Translations under genes and position numbers: made by a program
Notes under the pieces: generated by a model
Database searches by the model: none
Seen by the model: only the letters and a program-made list of their open reading frames with translations
Told to the model about the DNA's origin: nothing
Shown: positions 29,399-44,305 of the stretch, in pieces
How the letters are laid out: each line of letters begins with the position of its first letter
How positions within the stretch are numbered: position 1 is the first letter of the stretch
Assembly: GCA_963573385.1 (NCBI GenBank)
Contig: CAUYLG010065999.1
Coordinates: 1-64,000 of the forward strand
Reading direction: 5' to 3'
Source of the DNA: Cacajao melanocephalus
Taxonomy: Eukaryota; Chordata; Mammalia; Primates; Pitheciidae
DNA length: 64,000 nt

Positions 29399-29972
29399 TG
29401 TTGAGGGAATAAAACCTTTTGGGTCAAAGGAGAACCTTTTGGAAATCCTAAGATGGGAAAGGGTTAACACAGGTACTTTAACTGTATCAGGAGCCTGTGT
29501 TCAAAGTATCAGTCAGCTGTTCAGCCACATTCCAATACTGCTTGCAAGTTCAATAGAAACTAGGAAACAACCACCAGAGGAGAGATGAGCTGACTCATGG
29601 TCACAAGCCTCCTCCCCACAGTACTAGACGACAAACAGCAACTCAGAGGAGAGATTAGGTCATGAGGTCACAAACCCCCTCCCCAGACGGGACTAGGGGA
29701 CAGACACTCAGCAACTCAGAATTACTTGGGGTTATAAGTGGAGGCAGCCCTAACCATCAACGGCAACCCTCTCAGGCCCCCTTCCACCCTTCCATGCTAT
29801 AGAAGCTTTTACTTATGCTGGCTCAGTAAACTGAATTGCTGCTCACTCTTTCGGTCCTCGAACGCTTGTTTGGAGCTGGAACACACCTTGTGGGTAAGGC
29901 TGTCTGCTCAGCTCTTCGAGCAAGGGAAGCCAAGAACCTGAGCCTGGAGCCCAAGCTGCAAATCTGGTTACA
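29399..29972 (+). mobile_element. LTR-like element (probable ERV1-type solo LTR)
   Basis: Runs from tgttgagggaataaaacc to a ca after aatctggtta. It contains a TATA-like ttataagtgg at 29731-29740, a diverged polyadenylation signal (ctcagtaaactg, about 29821-29833) and a U5-like gctgctcactctttcggtcc. An internal tandem repeat of about 70 bases lies upstream of the TATA. The order U3 repeats, TATA, poly-A signal, U5 fits a gammaretrovirus-type LTR. No clear target duplication was found, so the ends are approximate. No viral genes are present. The 67-codon frame inside is not a gene. Confidence 0.55.
29575..29716. repeat. Tandem repeat inside the LTR-like element
   Basis: Two copies, 29575-29643 and 29644-29716, each beginning cagaggagagat. 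Each then carries gtcacaa, ccctcccca-type text and a cagcaact end. They are diverged by substitutions and small gaps. Confidence 0.85.
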
Positions 29973-30664
29973 ATGTCAGTAAGGACACCTTTTCTCACTC
30001 TATAGATGATTCTTGCCTCATCCCTGGTTCCTTAGTTTCCATTTCCTTTGCTGTATTTTCCAGTTACTTGTTTTTAATGGTCTGTGGGATCTGTCCATAG
30101 TTTTTCCTTTTTCTTGTCTTGATTAGTAGCCTCCCAATTTATTTTCTGATCACCTGTGTACAACTCAGACCCTCCTATTGAACGTGAAACCTTCTACCTA
30201 TTCACCCCTCTACACAGATCATGTATGTTTTTATTGTCTTAACTGTTGCAGTTGTTCCATGATTTTTGTTCTATGCCTTTCAGGATTTATTGTTTACAAA
30301 AAACTAAAACATTCTTAGTTTATTTGTTTAAGCTACCCTCAAAAGATAATAATAGGCAAAAGAAACACCATAAGAACATACCAAAATTCCACTGAAAGCC
30401 CACTAAGGAATGTTGGCTTCTAATCTTAGCTAGAAAATGATCAAAATTTGATACTGGTTGATTTTTTTTTTAATGTGAATTGTGAGTCATGTTCAAAGAA
30501 GAGCCCCAGATTGCAGTTTTAGTCCCAAACTAAAGAAGGGATGGACAGATGGATGGATCGACAGATAGATAGATAGATAGACAGATGCAAGAGATCACCT
30601 GCTTTACAGGAAGCAGGCAAAATTACTTTCACCTGGAGAGCCATTTGCATGGAAATACAGCATG
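29973..30664. other. Unique intron with possible L2 remnant
   Basis: The stretch 30000-30260 has L2-like pyrimidine-rich text, not assigned. A gatg/gata microsatellite lies at 30540-30587. Confidence 0.45.
30540..30587. repeat. (GATG)n/(GATA)n microsatellite
   Basis: ggatggacagatggatggat then cagatagatagatagataga. Compound tetranucleotide repeat. Confidence 0.9.
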
Positions 30665-30890
30665 GTTAGAGGCAGGCCTCTGGATCTGACTGCTTGCTTC
30701 AAATCATCATACTCCTCTTTCACTGTGCTTAACCTCAGGCAAGTTATTTGCCTCTTTTAGCTTTAATGTTATCTTGCATAAAAATTGTGATATTTAAAAT
30801 ACTTCACTGGTTTGTTACATGATTAAACGAAACAGTGCCTATAAAACAGCACAGAGCCTGTTATATGGTTACTTTTAGCCATTAACAGCA
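30665..30890 (+). repeat. MIR SINE, sense
   Basis: gcctctggatctgactgctt, aacctcaggcaagttatttg, cagtgcctataaaac and cagagcctgttatatgg follow the MIR consensus order. Nearly full length. Confidence 0.8.
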
Positions 30891-32442
<1,552 letters not shown>

Positions 32443-32620
32443 TTCAAAGAAGTAGATTAAGCAGTCAAGAAAACATGTGGGACAATAATAACATAAATAC
32501 TCATTTTAATGCCCTCAGTTGCTTTACTGTTAATAGAAAGTTTAGTAAATAAGAAAGATGACAGATCTCATATCACAGTAAACTTAGCAATAGGGCATTA
32601 ACATTGATCTTATTAAAATA

Positions 32621-33521
<901 letters not shown>

Positions 33522-35196
33522 AAATTCGTTTTGCCTGCATGATAACTGCTTATTTTTTAATATATATTTTTGAAGACTTAAAATAATATCATGTTGATAT
33601 AGAAACATTCTATTTTAATTAATTAACCTTTGTAATTAAAATTGAAAAAATTTTAATTCTTCCATTTACTTTGACTATCAAAAATATGTGTAATGATTTT
33701 ATGCATTAAATCCAGTCTAGAGCTGAACCAATTAAGACAAAATTGACGTAACGGATTTGTCCACTTTTCCATATATCACTTTTATCCCTAATCAGGCCCT
33801 CAAGTTACCTGCTAATGCTGATTGTGTGATGTGGGGTAATATGGATCAATAATTTTATTTTTTAAAGGCTAGAAATTATTGAATAAATTGCAGAAATTTT
33901 AACTGTTTCTAGACTTTATTTGTAGAATAAAGTTTAATCAGAATGTTTGAGCTAAAGGAGATCATAGATGTCATGGTCCAATCCCTTTCCTTTTACAGAT
34001 AAGAAAACTGAAGCTTCAGAAATTAATAGCTTTGCCTTTATCATCAGTAGATGAGAACAGACCTTCGAAAATGAACTCATTTATTTTAATAGCCCGTCCT
34101 TTTTTCCCCCTATACCACAGTGCCTCTCAACGTTTAATTTCCTACTGGTTCACTCTTTTCCCAAAGTGCTGCTTCTGTGTTCTGGATTAATTACTGTTTT
34201 TCCTGCCTTTCCTTCAAACCAACTAAAGAAAAGTTCCTACTGCCTATTCCCTCTCAGCCTCTAGGGATACTTAATTGCCTGAATAAATCTCTCCAGTATC
34301 ATTTTCAAAAGTGTAACAAGATGAAAAGGACATTCTAATGTCAGAGGAACTCTTTAGGGCTTTATTACTATGAAAGCTATTCTGTTTGTGAATGTGCCCT
34401 AGTTATAGTCTTTCTCTTCTCTCGTTTTTTACTTCACTCTTCAACTACATGGGTTCTCTAAATACTCTAGGTGATTTTTGGTTTTGTTTTAACTATATGA
34501 TCTCCTAGTAGGACAATTACAAAAGGACAAGATATACATATGTTTTAAGTCTTGTCTTTTTATGCCTGCCTTTCCTACTGAAGCTGAAGTTGGTAATTAA
34601 GTATTATAGACATTTAGTTCCAAGAATTTTATATCTCAAGACAAAAAAACAATATAGGCAGCACAATGTCATGAGATTTCACCTTTGACAGGTTTTTCTT
34701 GAATGTTTCTAGGAGGTATTTTACTGACTTTTTTTCAATATCAGACATCACCATATTATACTTTTTTAAATGTATGTAGATAAAACTGAATGTGGAACAT
34801 AAATTAGCACAGTCTTTCTGGAAGGTGGTTAATATATAATTCAAAAACTTCAAGTACTCACCTTTTGTCCTGCTAATTCTACTTCTAAAAACTTGTCCTA
34901 GGATATCATAAGACAAATAATCCAAGATTAAATCTGCCTTAGAGTTGGTTTAAGGATGATTACATATATGCCATATCTATGTAACAGAATGAGAAACTAT
35001 TAAAATGATGATACATATATCTGTGTGTACTAACATTAAAAGAAGTTCATGCATTTATTAACTGAGAAATAAAAGTAAATTACAAAACAGTCATGAATAA
35101 CAACATTTATGTAAAACTATATGTGTTATAATGGTCTGGAAAATTGTTCCTTGTTCCCTAAAATGCTAACAGAGCCATCACGCTCATCATTTTCAC
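33522..35196. other. Unique intron, with a weak ancient repeat
   Basis: The stretch 33955-34080 (gagatcatagatgtcatgg, ttttacagataagaaaactg) resembles a widespread ancient mammalian repeat. The rest is unassigned. Confidence 0.45.
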
Positions 35197-35492
35197 TTTT
35201 TCTTTTTTGAGATGGAGTCTCACTCTGTCACCCAGGCCGGAGTGCAGTGGCATGATCTCAGCTCACTGTAGCCTCCACCTCCTGAATTCAAGCGATTCTC
35301 CTGCCTCGGCCTCCTGAGTAGCTGGGATTACAGGCACATGCCACCACGATCAGCTAATTATTGTATTTTTAGTAGAGACAGGGATTCACCACACCATGTT
35401 GGCCAGGATGGTGTCGATCTCCTGACCTCGTGATCCACCCGCTGTGGCCTCTCAAAGTATTGGGATTACAGGCATGAGCCACTGTGCCTGGT
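35197..35492 (-). mobile_element. Alu SINE, antisense
   Basis: ttttttgagatggagtctc to gtgcctggtc. Includes a small insertion (accacaccatg). Confidence 0.95.
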
Positions 35493-35494
35493 CT

Positions 35495-35808
35495 GTTTTT
35501 GTTTCTTTGTTTTTTTGTTTTCTAAGAAACAAAGCATCACTCTGTCAGCTCAGCCAGAGCACAGTGGTGCAGTCATAGCTCAATGTAGCTTCAAACTTCT
35601 AGTCTTTGCCTCAGTCTCCTGAGTAGCTGGGACTGCAGGTGCCCACCACTTTGCCTTGCCAGTTTTTTCAAATTTTTTTTTAGAGGTGGGGAAGTGGAGG
35701 GGCTCACTTTGTTGCTCAGACTGGTCTCATGTCTCCTGGCTTCAAGTGATCCTTCCACCTTGGCCTCCCAAAATGCTGGGGTTACAGATGTGAGCCATCA
35801 CATCCAGA
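35495..35808 (-). mobile_element. Old Alu SINE (J type), antisense
   Basis: Abuts the previous Alu. A diverged T-rich start, then catcactctgtcagctcag, ending catcacatccaga. Direct tandem arrangement in the same orientation. Confidence 0.88.
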
Positions 35809-36259
35809 CAATTTTACTTCTTAATTAATGTTAATCAATATTATAGCAATATTGTATATAATAAATATGAATAACTTTTATAGTCAGAGAAAGAGATGGC
35901 ATTATTTTTATTTAAAAGCAAACCAAATGTACATAGCTTTGGTATTTACTAGCAGTATGACTTTTAACTTATTACACACTTCCTCGTTTGTAAAAGGGTA
36001 TAAATGTCAGTTGTATTCCGTCTTCCTCTCCATTTATGAGTCGTCAGCCCCTGTTGGCTCCATAACAGCTGAAATAAATGCCTTCTGACAGGTGTGAGGG
36101 TCAGATTTCTCATCAGCAACTTCCTTAGCAAAAGTAGTGTTGTTAAATAGAAAAGGTGGAGGGAAACCAAGATATCGACAGAGCCTAGGAGAGAAGTTAG
36201 CATGATGATCTAAAAGAGTATTTGCGAAGTCCAGCATTATGTGGCTATTTTAAGACTGT
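35809..36259. other. Unique intron
   Basis: Overlapping minus frames at 35964-36237 show no domain. Confidence 0.5.
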
Positions 36260-36385
36260 ATTTTTAGTAGAGAAGGGATTTCACTGTGTTGGGCAGGCTA
36301 GTGTCATACTCCTGACCTCAGGTGATCCGCCAGCCTTGGCCTTCCAAAGTGCTGGGATTACAGGCGTGAGCCACAGCGCTGGGCC
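36260..36385 (-). mobile_element. Alu left-monomer element, antisense, with target duplication
   Basis: Only the left half of an Alu: atttttagtagagaaggga to cacagcgctgggcc. The flank aagactgt at 36252-36259 recurs at 36386-36393, so the copy inserted truncated at the central A-rich ctaaaaata site. Confidence 0.85.
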
Positions 36386-36393
36386 AAGACTGT

Positions 36394-37374
36394 CTTTAGT
36401 TTTATTGTCATTATCTTAATGAATTTAAGGAAAGAGGGGACTTCTCTTTTGATTCATTTTGATTCAGCAGTTTTAAGTATATACAGAGGAGAATTCTCTT
36501 CGTTGAAAATAGGAAAACTTACTGAGCTAAAGTGAATGGTACTCTCAAGTATCTGTGTGGGACCGTAGTGAGTGACTTGTGTCATACCCCTTCCACCTGT
36601 ACCAGAGCCTTTCCCTTGAGACATGGGTGCTTTTCCCTGACAATCACATTTTGTATAATGAACTCTGAGGGGTTTAAAGATGAGTGAGACATGATATCCT
36701 GGAGTGCAGCATATGACTTCTCAGCATTTACAGGGTTTTTTCTCTTTTTACTTTTCCATTTAGTAAAAACTAGGACGTAAACCCATTTTAAAATTATTCC
36801 CTGAGAAGTAAAGGACATAATATTCACCACTGTGGCTGCATAGGTTATCAACAATTCCCTGGGACTTAGGATTACATCTGAGCTGATATCAGACTGCCTC
36901 CCCTCAAGAGAGTAAAATTTGAAGTGTGTGTGTCAGGGGCCTGCAGTATGTGTAAGTACTTGTTTGTTTAAAGTATTTCCTTTCCAAAAAGCAGGAATTA
37001 GAGAAGCAGGAATACAGGAACAGGATGGTGTATTAGGAATTTTAGCTTAAGATTCCTTTACAATTTCTTCTCCTAAGAAATTTTAGCTCTCTTTAGCAAT
37101 GTGGTTGTCAAGCACACTAGTGAATCTTATAAAAATTATGTAACTGGATAAATGAAGAAATCTATTTGCCATTTGTACTGGCTTTTGTGCAGGTGAAATA
37201 AAAGTAGGCAGTGGATGCAAGAAAATAGAGTTTTGCTTTATTAAGGTGAAGTGAATTTCATCTCCTTTTATCATTTGAAGTATTGAGTTTTTGTTATGAT
37301 TGTTTTGTTTGGAAAAGTTATACATTTTAAATCTCTCTAAGAAGTTTCGTATTGAATGGCACTTATTTTGTTTA
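36394..37374. other. Unique intron
   Basis: Nothing recognised. The 90- and 80-codon minus frames have no domain. Confidence 0.5.
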
Positions 37375-37475
37375 CTTGTCTATCTTCTCTGTTGACTATA
37401 AAACTCCTTCAAGGCAGAGATGGTGTTGCTTATCTTTGATAAGTACAGTCCCAGACTCATAAATGTTTATTTGGT
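37375..37475 (+). repeat. L2 LINE 3' end, sense
   Basis: taaaactccttcaaggcaga, then cagtcccagactcataaatg. Typical L2 terminus. Confidence 0.65.
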
Positions 37476-37547
37476 TGGTTAATTAGCAAATTAATTCATT
37501 TTGCCTTTTAATGAAGATAATTTTGCTTCAAAATAGTTTTACATAAA

Positions 37548-37569
37548 CACATATACATATATACATATA

Positions 37570-37600
<31 letters not shown>
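37548..37600. repeat. (TACA)n/(TATACA)n microsatellite
   Basis: atacatatatacatatatac passes into seven catacatacata-type units. Confidence 0.92.
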
Positions 37601-37601
<1 letters not shown>

Positions 37602-37848
37602 GTGGGCCTACCTTCTATTTTCTGCTGCTTTCAGGTTAAGCTTAGGAATATTTTTTGCTATAGCTATTTACAAAGTTTTTGTATTAAAAGATTAAATCAC
37701 TCTAAGTTGAGTGGGAATTGGAAGGAACAATAATATCGGGGCTATTTTTGTATTTTAATGTCTGTATGCTGCAGAGTAGGAAATGGTTAACCATGGCCAG
37801 GCCTATACTCAAGCATACCTGTATCTGTTACAAAAGTGAGTTAACCAC

Positions 37849-38428
37849 TGTAGTAGGGTTCTCCAGAGAGCCAGATCCAATAGGAGATATTTATTATCTA
37901 TATCTGTGTATGAGTTTATTGGAGAGCACTGGCTCACATGATAACACTGTGAAGTCCCATGATAGGCTGTCTGCAAGCTGGGGGAAGAGAGAAGCTGGTA
38001 GGGAGTCCAGTCCAAGTCAGAAAGCCTCAAAACCAGGGAAGCTAACAGTATAGCTGTCAGTCTGTGGCTGAAAGCCTGAGAGCCCCCAAGAGACCGTTGG
38101 TGCAATTCCCACAGTCCAGAGGCTGGAGAACCTGGAGTCTGATGTTCAACAGTAATAGGAGAAGAAGCAAGCATCTGCCACAGGTAGAAAGAGAGAGCCA
38201 GAAGACTCAGCATACTGCTTAGCCCCCTTCTCCCACCTGTTTTGTTGTAGCTGCTGATGGCCATTAGATGGTATCCACCCACAGTGAAGGGTCTTGCTCT
38301 CAGTCCACCAACTCAAATGTCAATCTCCTCTGGCAACACCCTCACAGACACACCCAGTAACAATTCTTTACCATCTAGGCATCCTGCAGTTTAGTCATGT
38401 TGACACCTAATATTAACTAACCATCACA
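37849..38428 (-). mobile_element. MLT2 (ERVL) solo LTR, antisense
   Basis: Starts tgtagtagggttctccagag and ends aactaaccatcaca. Internal landmarks include ccagatccaatagg, aagtcccatgataggctg, ggtatccacccacagtgaag and ccctcacagacacacccag. Flanks accac and gccac may be the 5-base duplication. The 157-codon minus frame in it is a by-product of LTR sequence. Confidence 0.85.
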
Positions 38429-38433
38429 GCCAC

Positions 38434-39344
38434 CCTTCCCCATACTGGTACTTAGTGTGCTAAGTAAATGCAAAATGTGGGACAATTAATTTACATAATT
38501 TCTTTTTATATTTTAATTCCTATGAATAATGTATGTGCTTTAAGTATTTGTAAACACAAACATAGAAAAGCAAACACTTGTGATATTTCTATTCTTGAGT
38601 TTAAGGGAATATTTTTAATCTATTTCAGGCAGTTAAAATAGAATTTTGCTTGTGTGTGTGTATGTAAAATATTTCTCAAAGTGTGTAAAATATTTCCTCT
38701 GTAACAGGAAAACCTTGGCCCTGTTTCTTCAAATGAATATAAGTTCTAAGTAATAGACATTTGTTAATTTCTGAACTATTTAACTCTAATGAAGTTAAAA
38801 TCTTTATAGAGTCTGACAAGAATTTGAGACCCAATAACAATACAAATCTATTACATATTTATCTTAACAAGTAACATTTTAAAAGTCTATGTAATTTATA
38901 GATTTCTTTACTTTCTCTAACAGTAATGCTTCTAATAAAAATCTGGAGTTTAAATTTAGCATATAACTTAACAAATTAAAATTTTGCTTATAGCATACCT
39001 CTGTTGTCATATATTCTAATTGCTAGTGTTTTTTTACCAGTGATTCTTGTGTACTTTTAATGAGCTAAAAACTTCTTCAGCTTATAATTGTTAATCATTT
39101 TTAAATAAATTTACTAATTTTGTAATTAAATAAAATCAATCATTTTGGAGTCTCAGGTAGGCATAATATTATATAAGACTGGCACATGTTTTTATTAGGT
39201 TAATTTATGTAATATCCTAACTTAATAAATTTGATGCATTAACTATATAGGACATGAAAAAAAACCTACATAGTGTCTTACGTCAACTATATAGTGTCCT
39301 ATGAGTGTGTATCTCTGCAAAGTTTCTTTAGTGAATATCTCCAG
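38434..39344. other. Unique very AT-rich intron
   Basis: Nothing recognised. Confidence 0.5.
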
Positions 39345-39405
39345 AGTGCTGCAGCTGCCTGTCCAGTTGGTAGCCACTGGCCACATGTGGCTATTGAGCA
39401 CCTGA

Positions 39406-39769
<364 letters not shown>

Positions 39770-39905
39770 GACTACAAAAACCATGTAAAATATTTTTAAA
39801 CAGTTGTTAACAGTGATTTTTAAATGAGGACATTCTGGAATATTAGACTGAATATATTAAATTTGTTTTACTTTAAAAAAAAATTTCTTTAAATATAGTT
39901 TCTTA

Positions 39906-40378
<473 letters not shown>

Positions 40379-40435
40379 GTTAAAATTCTATTCGTAGCTC
40401 ACACTGCAGTTCTTTTGAACAGCACTGATCTAAAG

Positions 40436-41014
40436 TGCTACAGTGTTTTGTTGTCAGTTTAAATGGATTATGATGTGTGATGCCACATGTGTAGACTTGA
40501 GATCGCATGGATTTTAGAACTAAAAGGTTCTGGGGTCAGATGTGGTCTCACGCTTTTACTTATTTCTATTTCTGGCCTCAATTGTACCAAAAAAATTTTT
40601 TTGTAGGAAATACGATTTGTCCTGAGCTAATAGAAGAACATGATTTATCTTCAATTCTGGAGAGCTAGTAAAATAATTTGGAACACTATGTCAAGAATGA
40701 TCCTTTCTCATACATAACACTTTCTTACGTGTCTGTTATTTTAAGTATCAAAATTCTCCTTTAAAACTCTGGGATAGATGTATCAAATGTTTATTCTTGA
40801 CCTAAAAGGTGTCATTTTCAGGCATCACAAGTTCTTAAACACTAATATGCTGGTGTGTAGTTACTGATGAAAAATGTACTTCTCAACAAACCCTGAGTTC
40901 GATACACACAAAATCACACAAGGCATAGCCTGATAAAATTGTATAAAGCCAATGATAAAGAGGAAAATCTTTTTAGTTATATTATGGTAGGAACATTTAA
41001 CATGAGGTCTACCT
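40436..41014. other. Unique intron
   Basis: Nothing recognised. Confidence 0.5.
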
Positions 41015-42622
41015 TGAAAAAAAATTTTTTCAGTGTATAATACAGTATTACCAACTATGGGTGTGATGTTGTGCAGTAGATCTCTAGAACTTGACTGAAG
41101 CGTTGCTTCACTGAAGCATTATGCCTGTTCATTAGTATCTCCTCATTTTCCCGTCTCCCTTGCCCCTGGTTATTGTCTTTCTCCTCTTTGATTCTATGAA
41201 TTTATCTATTTTAGATACCTCAGATCAGTAGAATCATACAGTATTTGTCTTCATGTGACTGGTTTATTTCATTTAGCATAATGCCTTCAAATTTCATCCA
41301 TGTTATCACATATGGCAGAATCTCCTTCATTTTAAAGACTGAATAATATTCTATCATATGTATATACCACATTTTCTTTAATCCATTCATCTGTAGATGG
41401 ACATTTAAGTTGTTTCAATGTCTTGGCTCTTGTGAATAGTGCTGCATGAACGTGGGAAGTGCTAGTATCTCTTCGGGATTCTGGTTTTAACTCTTCTTGA
41501 TAAATACCCAGAAGTGGGATTGCCAGATTATATGGTAATTCTGTTTTTAATTATTTGAGGAATGTCCTTACTCTTTTCCACAGCTGCACCATTTTGCAGT
41601 CTCATATGTGCAAAGATTCCAGTTTTTCTACATCCTCACCAACATTTGTTGTCTTTTATTTCCTTGATTACAGCCATGCTGACAGGTTTGAGGTGAAGAC
41701 TCACTGTAAATTTGATTTACATTCCCTTAGTGAGTACTGACATTGATTAATTTTTCATATACCTGTTGGCCATTTGTATATTTTCTTTAGAAAAATGTCT
41801 GTTGAATTCCTTAGCCCATTTTTAATTTGGGTTGTATTAGTCCACTCTCACACTGCTATAAAAAACAAATACCTGAGACTGGGTAATTTATAAAGAAAAG
41901 AGGTTTTGTTTGTTAATCGTTCCAGAAACTATACAGGAAGCATGGCTGGGGAGGCCTCAGGAAACTTACAATCACGGCAAAAGGCAAAGGGGAAGCAGGC
42001 ATATCTTCACATGGCCAGAGCAAGAGGAAGAGATAGGCAGAAGGTGCCACATTACTTTTGAGCAACCAAATCTCACAACTATCACAAAAGCAGCACCAAG
42101 TGAAACATTCTCGCCCATGATCCAATCACCTCCCACCAGGCCCCACCTCCAACACTGGGGATTACAATTTAACAGGAGATTTGGGTAGGGACACCGACCC
42201 AAACCATATCATGGGTTATTAGAGTTGTTTTAATTGAGTTGTAGAAGTTCCTTATGTATTTTGGAGACTAACCCCTTATTATTAGATACATTGTTTGCAG
42301 ATATTTTCTCTCATTCAGTAGGTTGCCTTTTCACTGTTTCCTTTGCCTTGTAGAAGCATTTTAGTTTGATATAGTCCCAATAGTTTATTTCTATTTTTGC
42401 ATTATGTGCTTTTAGTATCATATTCATGAAGTTATCACCAAGGCCAATGTCATTAAGCTTTTCCCTTATGTTTTCTCAAGGATTTTTACAGCTTCAAGTC
42501 ATATGTTTAAATATTTAATCCTTTTTGAGTTGACTTTTGTATATGATGTAAGATAAGGGTCCAATTTCATTGTTTTATTTGTGGGTATCCAGTTTTCCCA
42601 GCACCATTTATTAAAGAAAATC
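41015..42622 (-). mobile_element. L1 (L1M type) 3' half, antisense, split by a MaLR LTR
   Basis: tgcagtagatctctagaact, aatttcatccatgttatcac, ttcatctgtagatggacatt, cttgataaatacccagaag, tggccatttgtatattttc. After the LTR come gttccttatgtattttggag and gtatccagttttcccagcac. Continuous antisense L1 order, 5'-truncated. Confidence 0.92.
41833..42211 (-). mobile_element. MST/THE1-type (MaLR) solo LTR, antisense, inside L1
   Basis: tgtattagtccactctcac, cctgagactgggtaatttat, tggctggggaggcctcagg, ccaatcacctcccaccagg, ending aaaccatatca. The flank tgggt at 41828-41832 recurs at 42212-42216, a perfect 5-base duplication. 379 bases. The frames of 92 and 76 codons are chance. Confidence 0.93.
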
Positions 42623-42767
42623 TTAAAAGCAGCTAGAGGAAAAAAAGAGATAAGATACAGATTAATAAGGAAATAATTCTTATTCCCTATAGAAACCATG
42701 CAAAGCAGAACACAAGGAAATTACATATTTCAAGTGCTAAGTGGATGAATCACAGTCAGATTATTCT

Positions 42768-43005
42768 GAGTAATAATAGCTTCCATTTATTTAGCATATA
42801 TTGTAAACCAGAAATTTTGCTGATTCTTTTAACATGCATTATCCCATTTAATCCTTACAGCAACCCAGAGAGTCAGCTAAAATTAACACATTTTAGAGGT
42901 GAAGAAAATGAGGCTCAGAGAAGCCAAGGGACTTGGCTAATAAATGTTACAAACTTAGCAAATGGAAAATTCAGGATTTGAAACCAGATATGATTGACAT
43001 AAGCC
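42768..43005 (-). repeat. MIR SINE, antisense
   Basis: aatagcttccatttatttag, tcccatttaatccttacagc, gaaaatgaggctcagagaag, ggatttgaaaccagata in MIR antisense order. Nearly full length. Confidence 0.85.
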
Positions 43006-43119
43006 ATGTCTCCTCTTACTATAAACCATAACTGACAGAACATATACGTAACTTTAATTTGATAGGTAAGCTGATTGGAGGCTATTTGTTGTGGTATGAA
43101 TGTTTGAAAATTGCTGTCA

Positions 43120-44061
43120 GTCAGTCAGCAAGTATTTACCAGTCACATTAGATATTCCAGGCTGGAACTGGAATGGAATCATGAACAATACAAGTATGAT
43201 TCTTTATCCTCGTAGAGCTTATTCATAGTCTAATGAAAATAAATGTAATTCTAGGTACTTCTCAGGGTGGTTTTAAGGATTAAATGATATATTAAAAGAA
43301 CCAGCACAATTTCTGGCATATAACATTTATGTTAAATAATTTTAAGTATTTAAGAACATAGCTATAAGTGTCAAAGTACTCTGAGTAAGTAAGTGCTATG
43401 GAAGGACATTCGAGGGGAAAAGCTAATGTAGTCTGGGAGATTACAAAAAGCTTCCCTGAGTTATGATTTTTAAGCAAATCTGATGAGTGAATAATCTGTT
43501 AGCCAGGGCAAGGAAAGTGGATGCAGAAGATTATTATTTCAGAGGGCTGCACATTTGATAAGACATCGCAGAGTTTGAAAAGAGCATAGTATGTCCTTAT
43601 TCTAAAGACAATGGGAAATAAATGAAGGTTTTAAGGATGTGGGTAGAGGGTTGCTGGCAATAATCATGTTTGCATTTAAAAATCATTTCATCATTCCAGC
43701 AAGAACAGTCTTTGGGGAATGTGGCAAGAGTGGACACAAGGATAAACATGAGGAAGTGGTTCAAACAGTGGGAACAGAACAAAGTGGACAAAGCTACTTA
43801 CATGGAATCTACAAAATTAGGCAATTTTTGACGTGGGAAATGATAAAGAAGATGCACAGTAGTCCTTTCATTTCTGGGATGATGGAAATGCCATTTCCTG
43901 AGAATGGAAATATCATAGGTTTCGAATGAAAATTATTGAGTATGTTTATTTGGATGTACCTGTATGCTTTGTCAGTTAGAGAGAGATCCAGTAGGCAGTC
44001 TGACACACTGGTGTTCTGAGGAGAAATTTGGACCCGATATCTAGACTTTGGGAATCATTTA
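43120..44061. repeat. Diverged ancient repeat, left part, hosting Tigger1
   Basis: agcaagtatttaccagtcac, gtgctatggaaggacattc, aggttttaaggatgtgggta and tctagactttgggaatcatt follow the order of a widespread ancient mammalian repeat. It appears to continue after Tigger1 at about 46455-47060 (tctgaggcacttcaacc, gagaggagccatcca, attggtgattttaac). I cannot name the family. The frames at 43597-44006 are not genes. Confidence 0.45.
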
Positions 44062-44269
44062 TAAGCATACTTCAGAGATATTGTAGGTTCGGTTCCAGAC
44101 CACCACAGTAAAGTGAGTATCTCAATTAAGTGAATCATATGAATGTTCTGGTTTCCCAATACATATTAAAGTTATGTTTACAATATACTGTAATCTATTA
44201 AGTGTGAATAGAATTATGTCTAAAAAAACATATGCACCTTAATTTCAGAATACTTTGTGCTAAAAAATG

Positions 44270-44305
44270 CTAGCAATCATCTGAGCCTTCAACGAATCAT
44301 AGTCT
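44270..44305. repeat. Left arm of a 36-base inverted repeat inside Tigger1
   Basis: The stretch ctagcaatcatctgagcc and the following tcaacgaatcatagtct recur in reverse complement at 44820-44855 with one mismatch. This arm is in its expected consensus location. Confidence 0.93.

Noticed and set aside
29731..29972. tRNA-like or tRNA-derived SINE at the LTR-like element
   Set aside because: No A-box and B-box at proper spacing and no cloverleaf. The LTR layout explains it better.
37548..37600. Regular TACA repeats as a CRISPR-like array
   Set aside because: Tetranucleotide microsatellite without spacers, in a primate genome.
37809..38282. 157-codon minus-strand open frame, the longest in the window
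   Set aside because: Lies within the MLT2 LTR. LTRs do not encode protein and the translation shows no domain.
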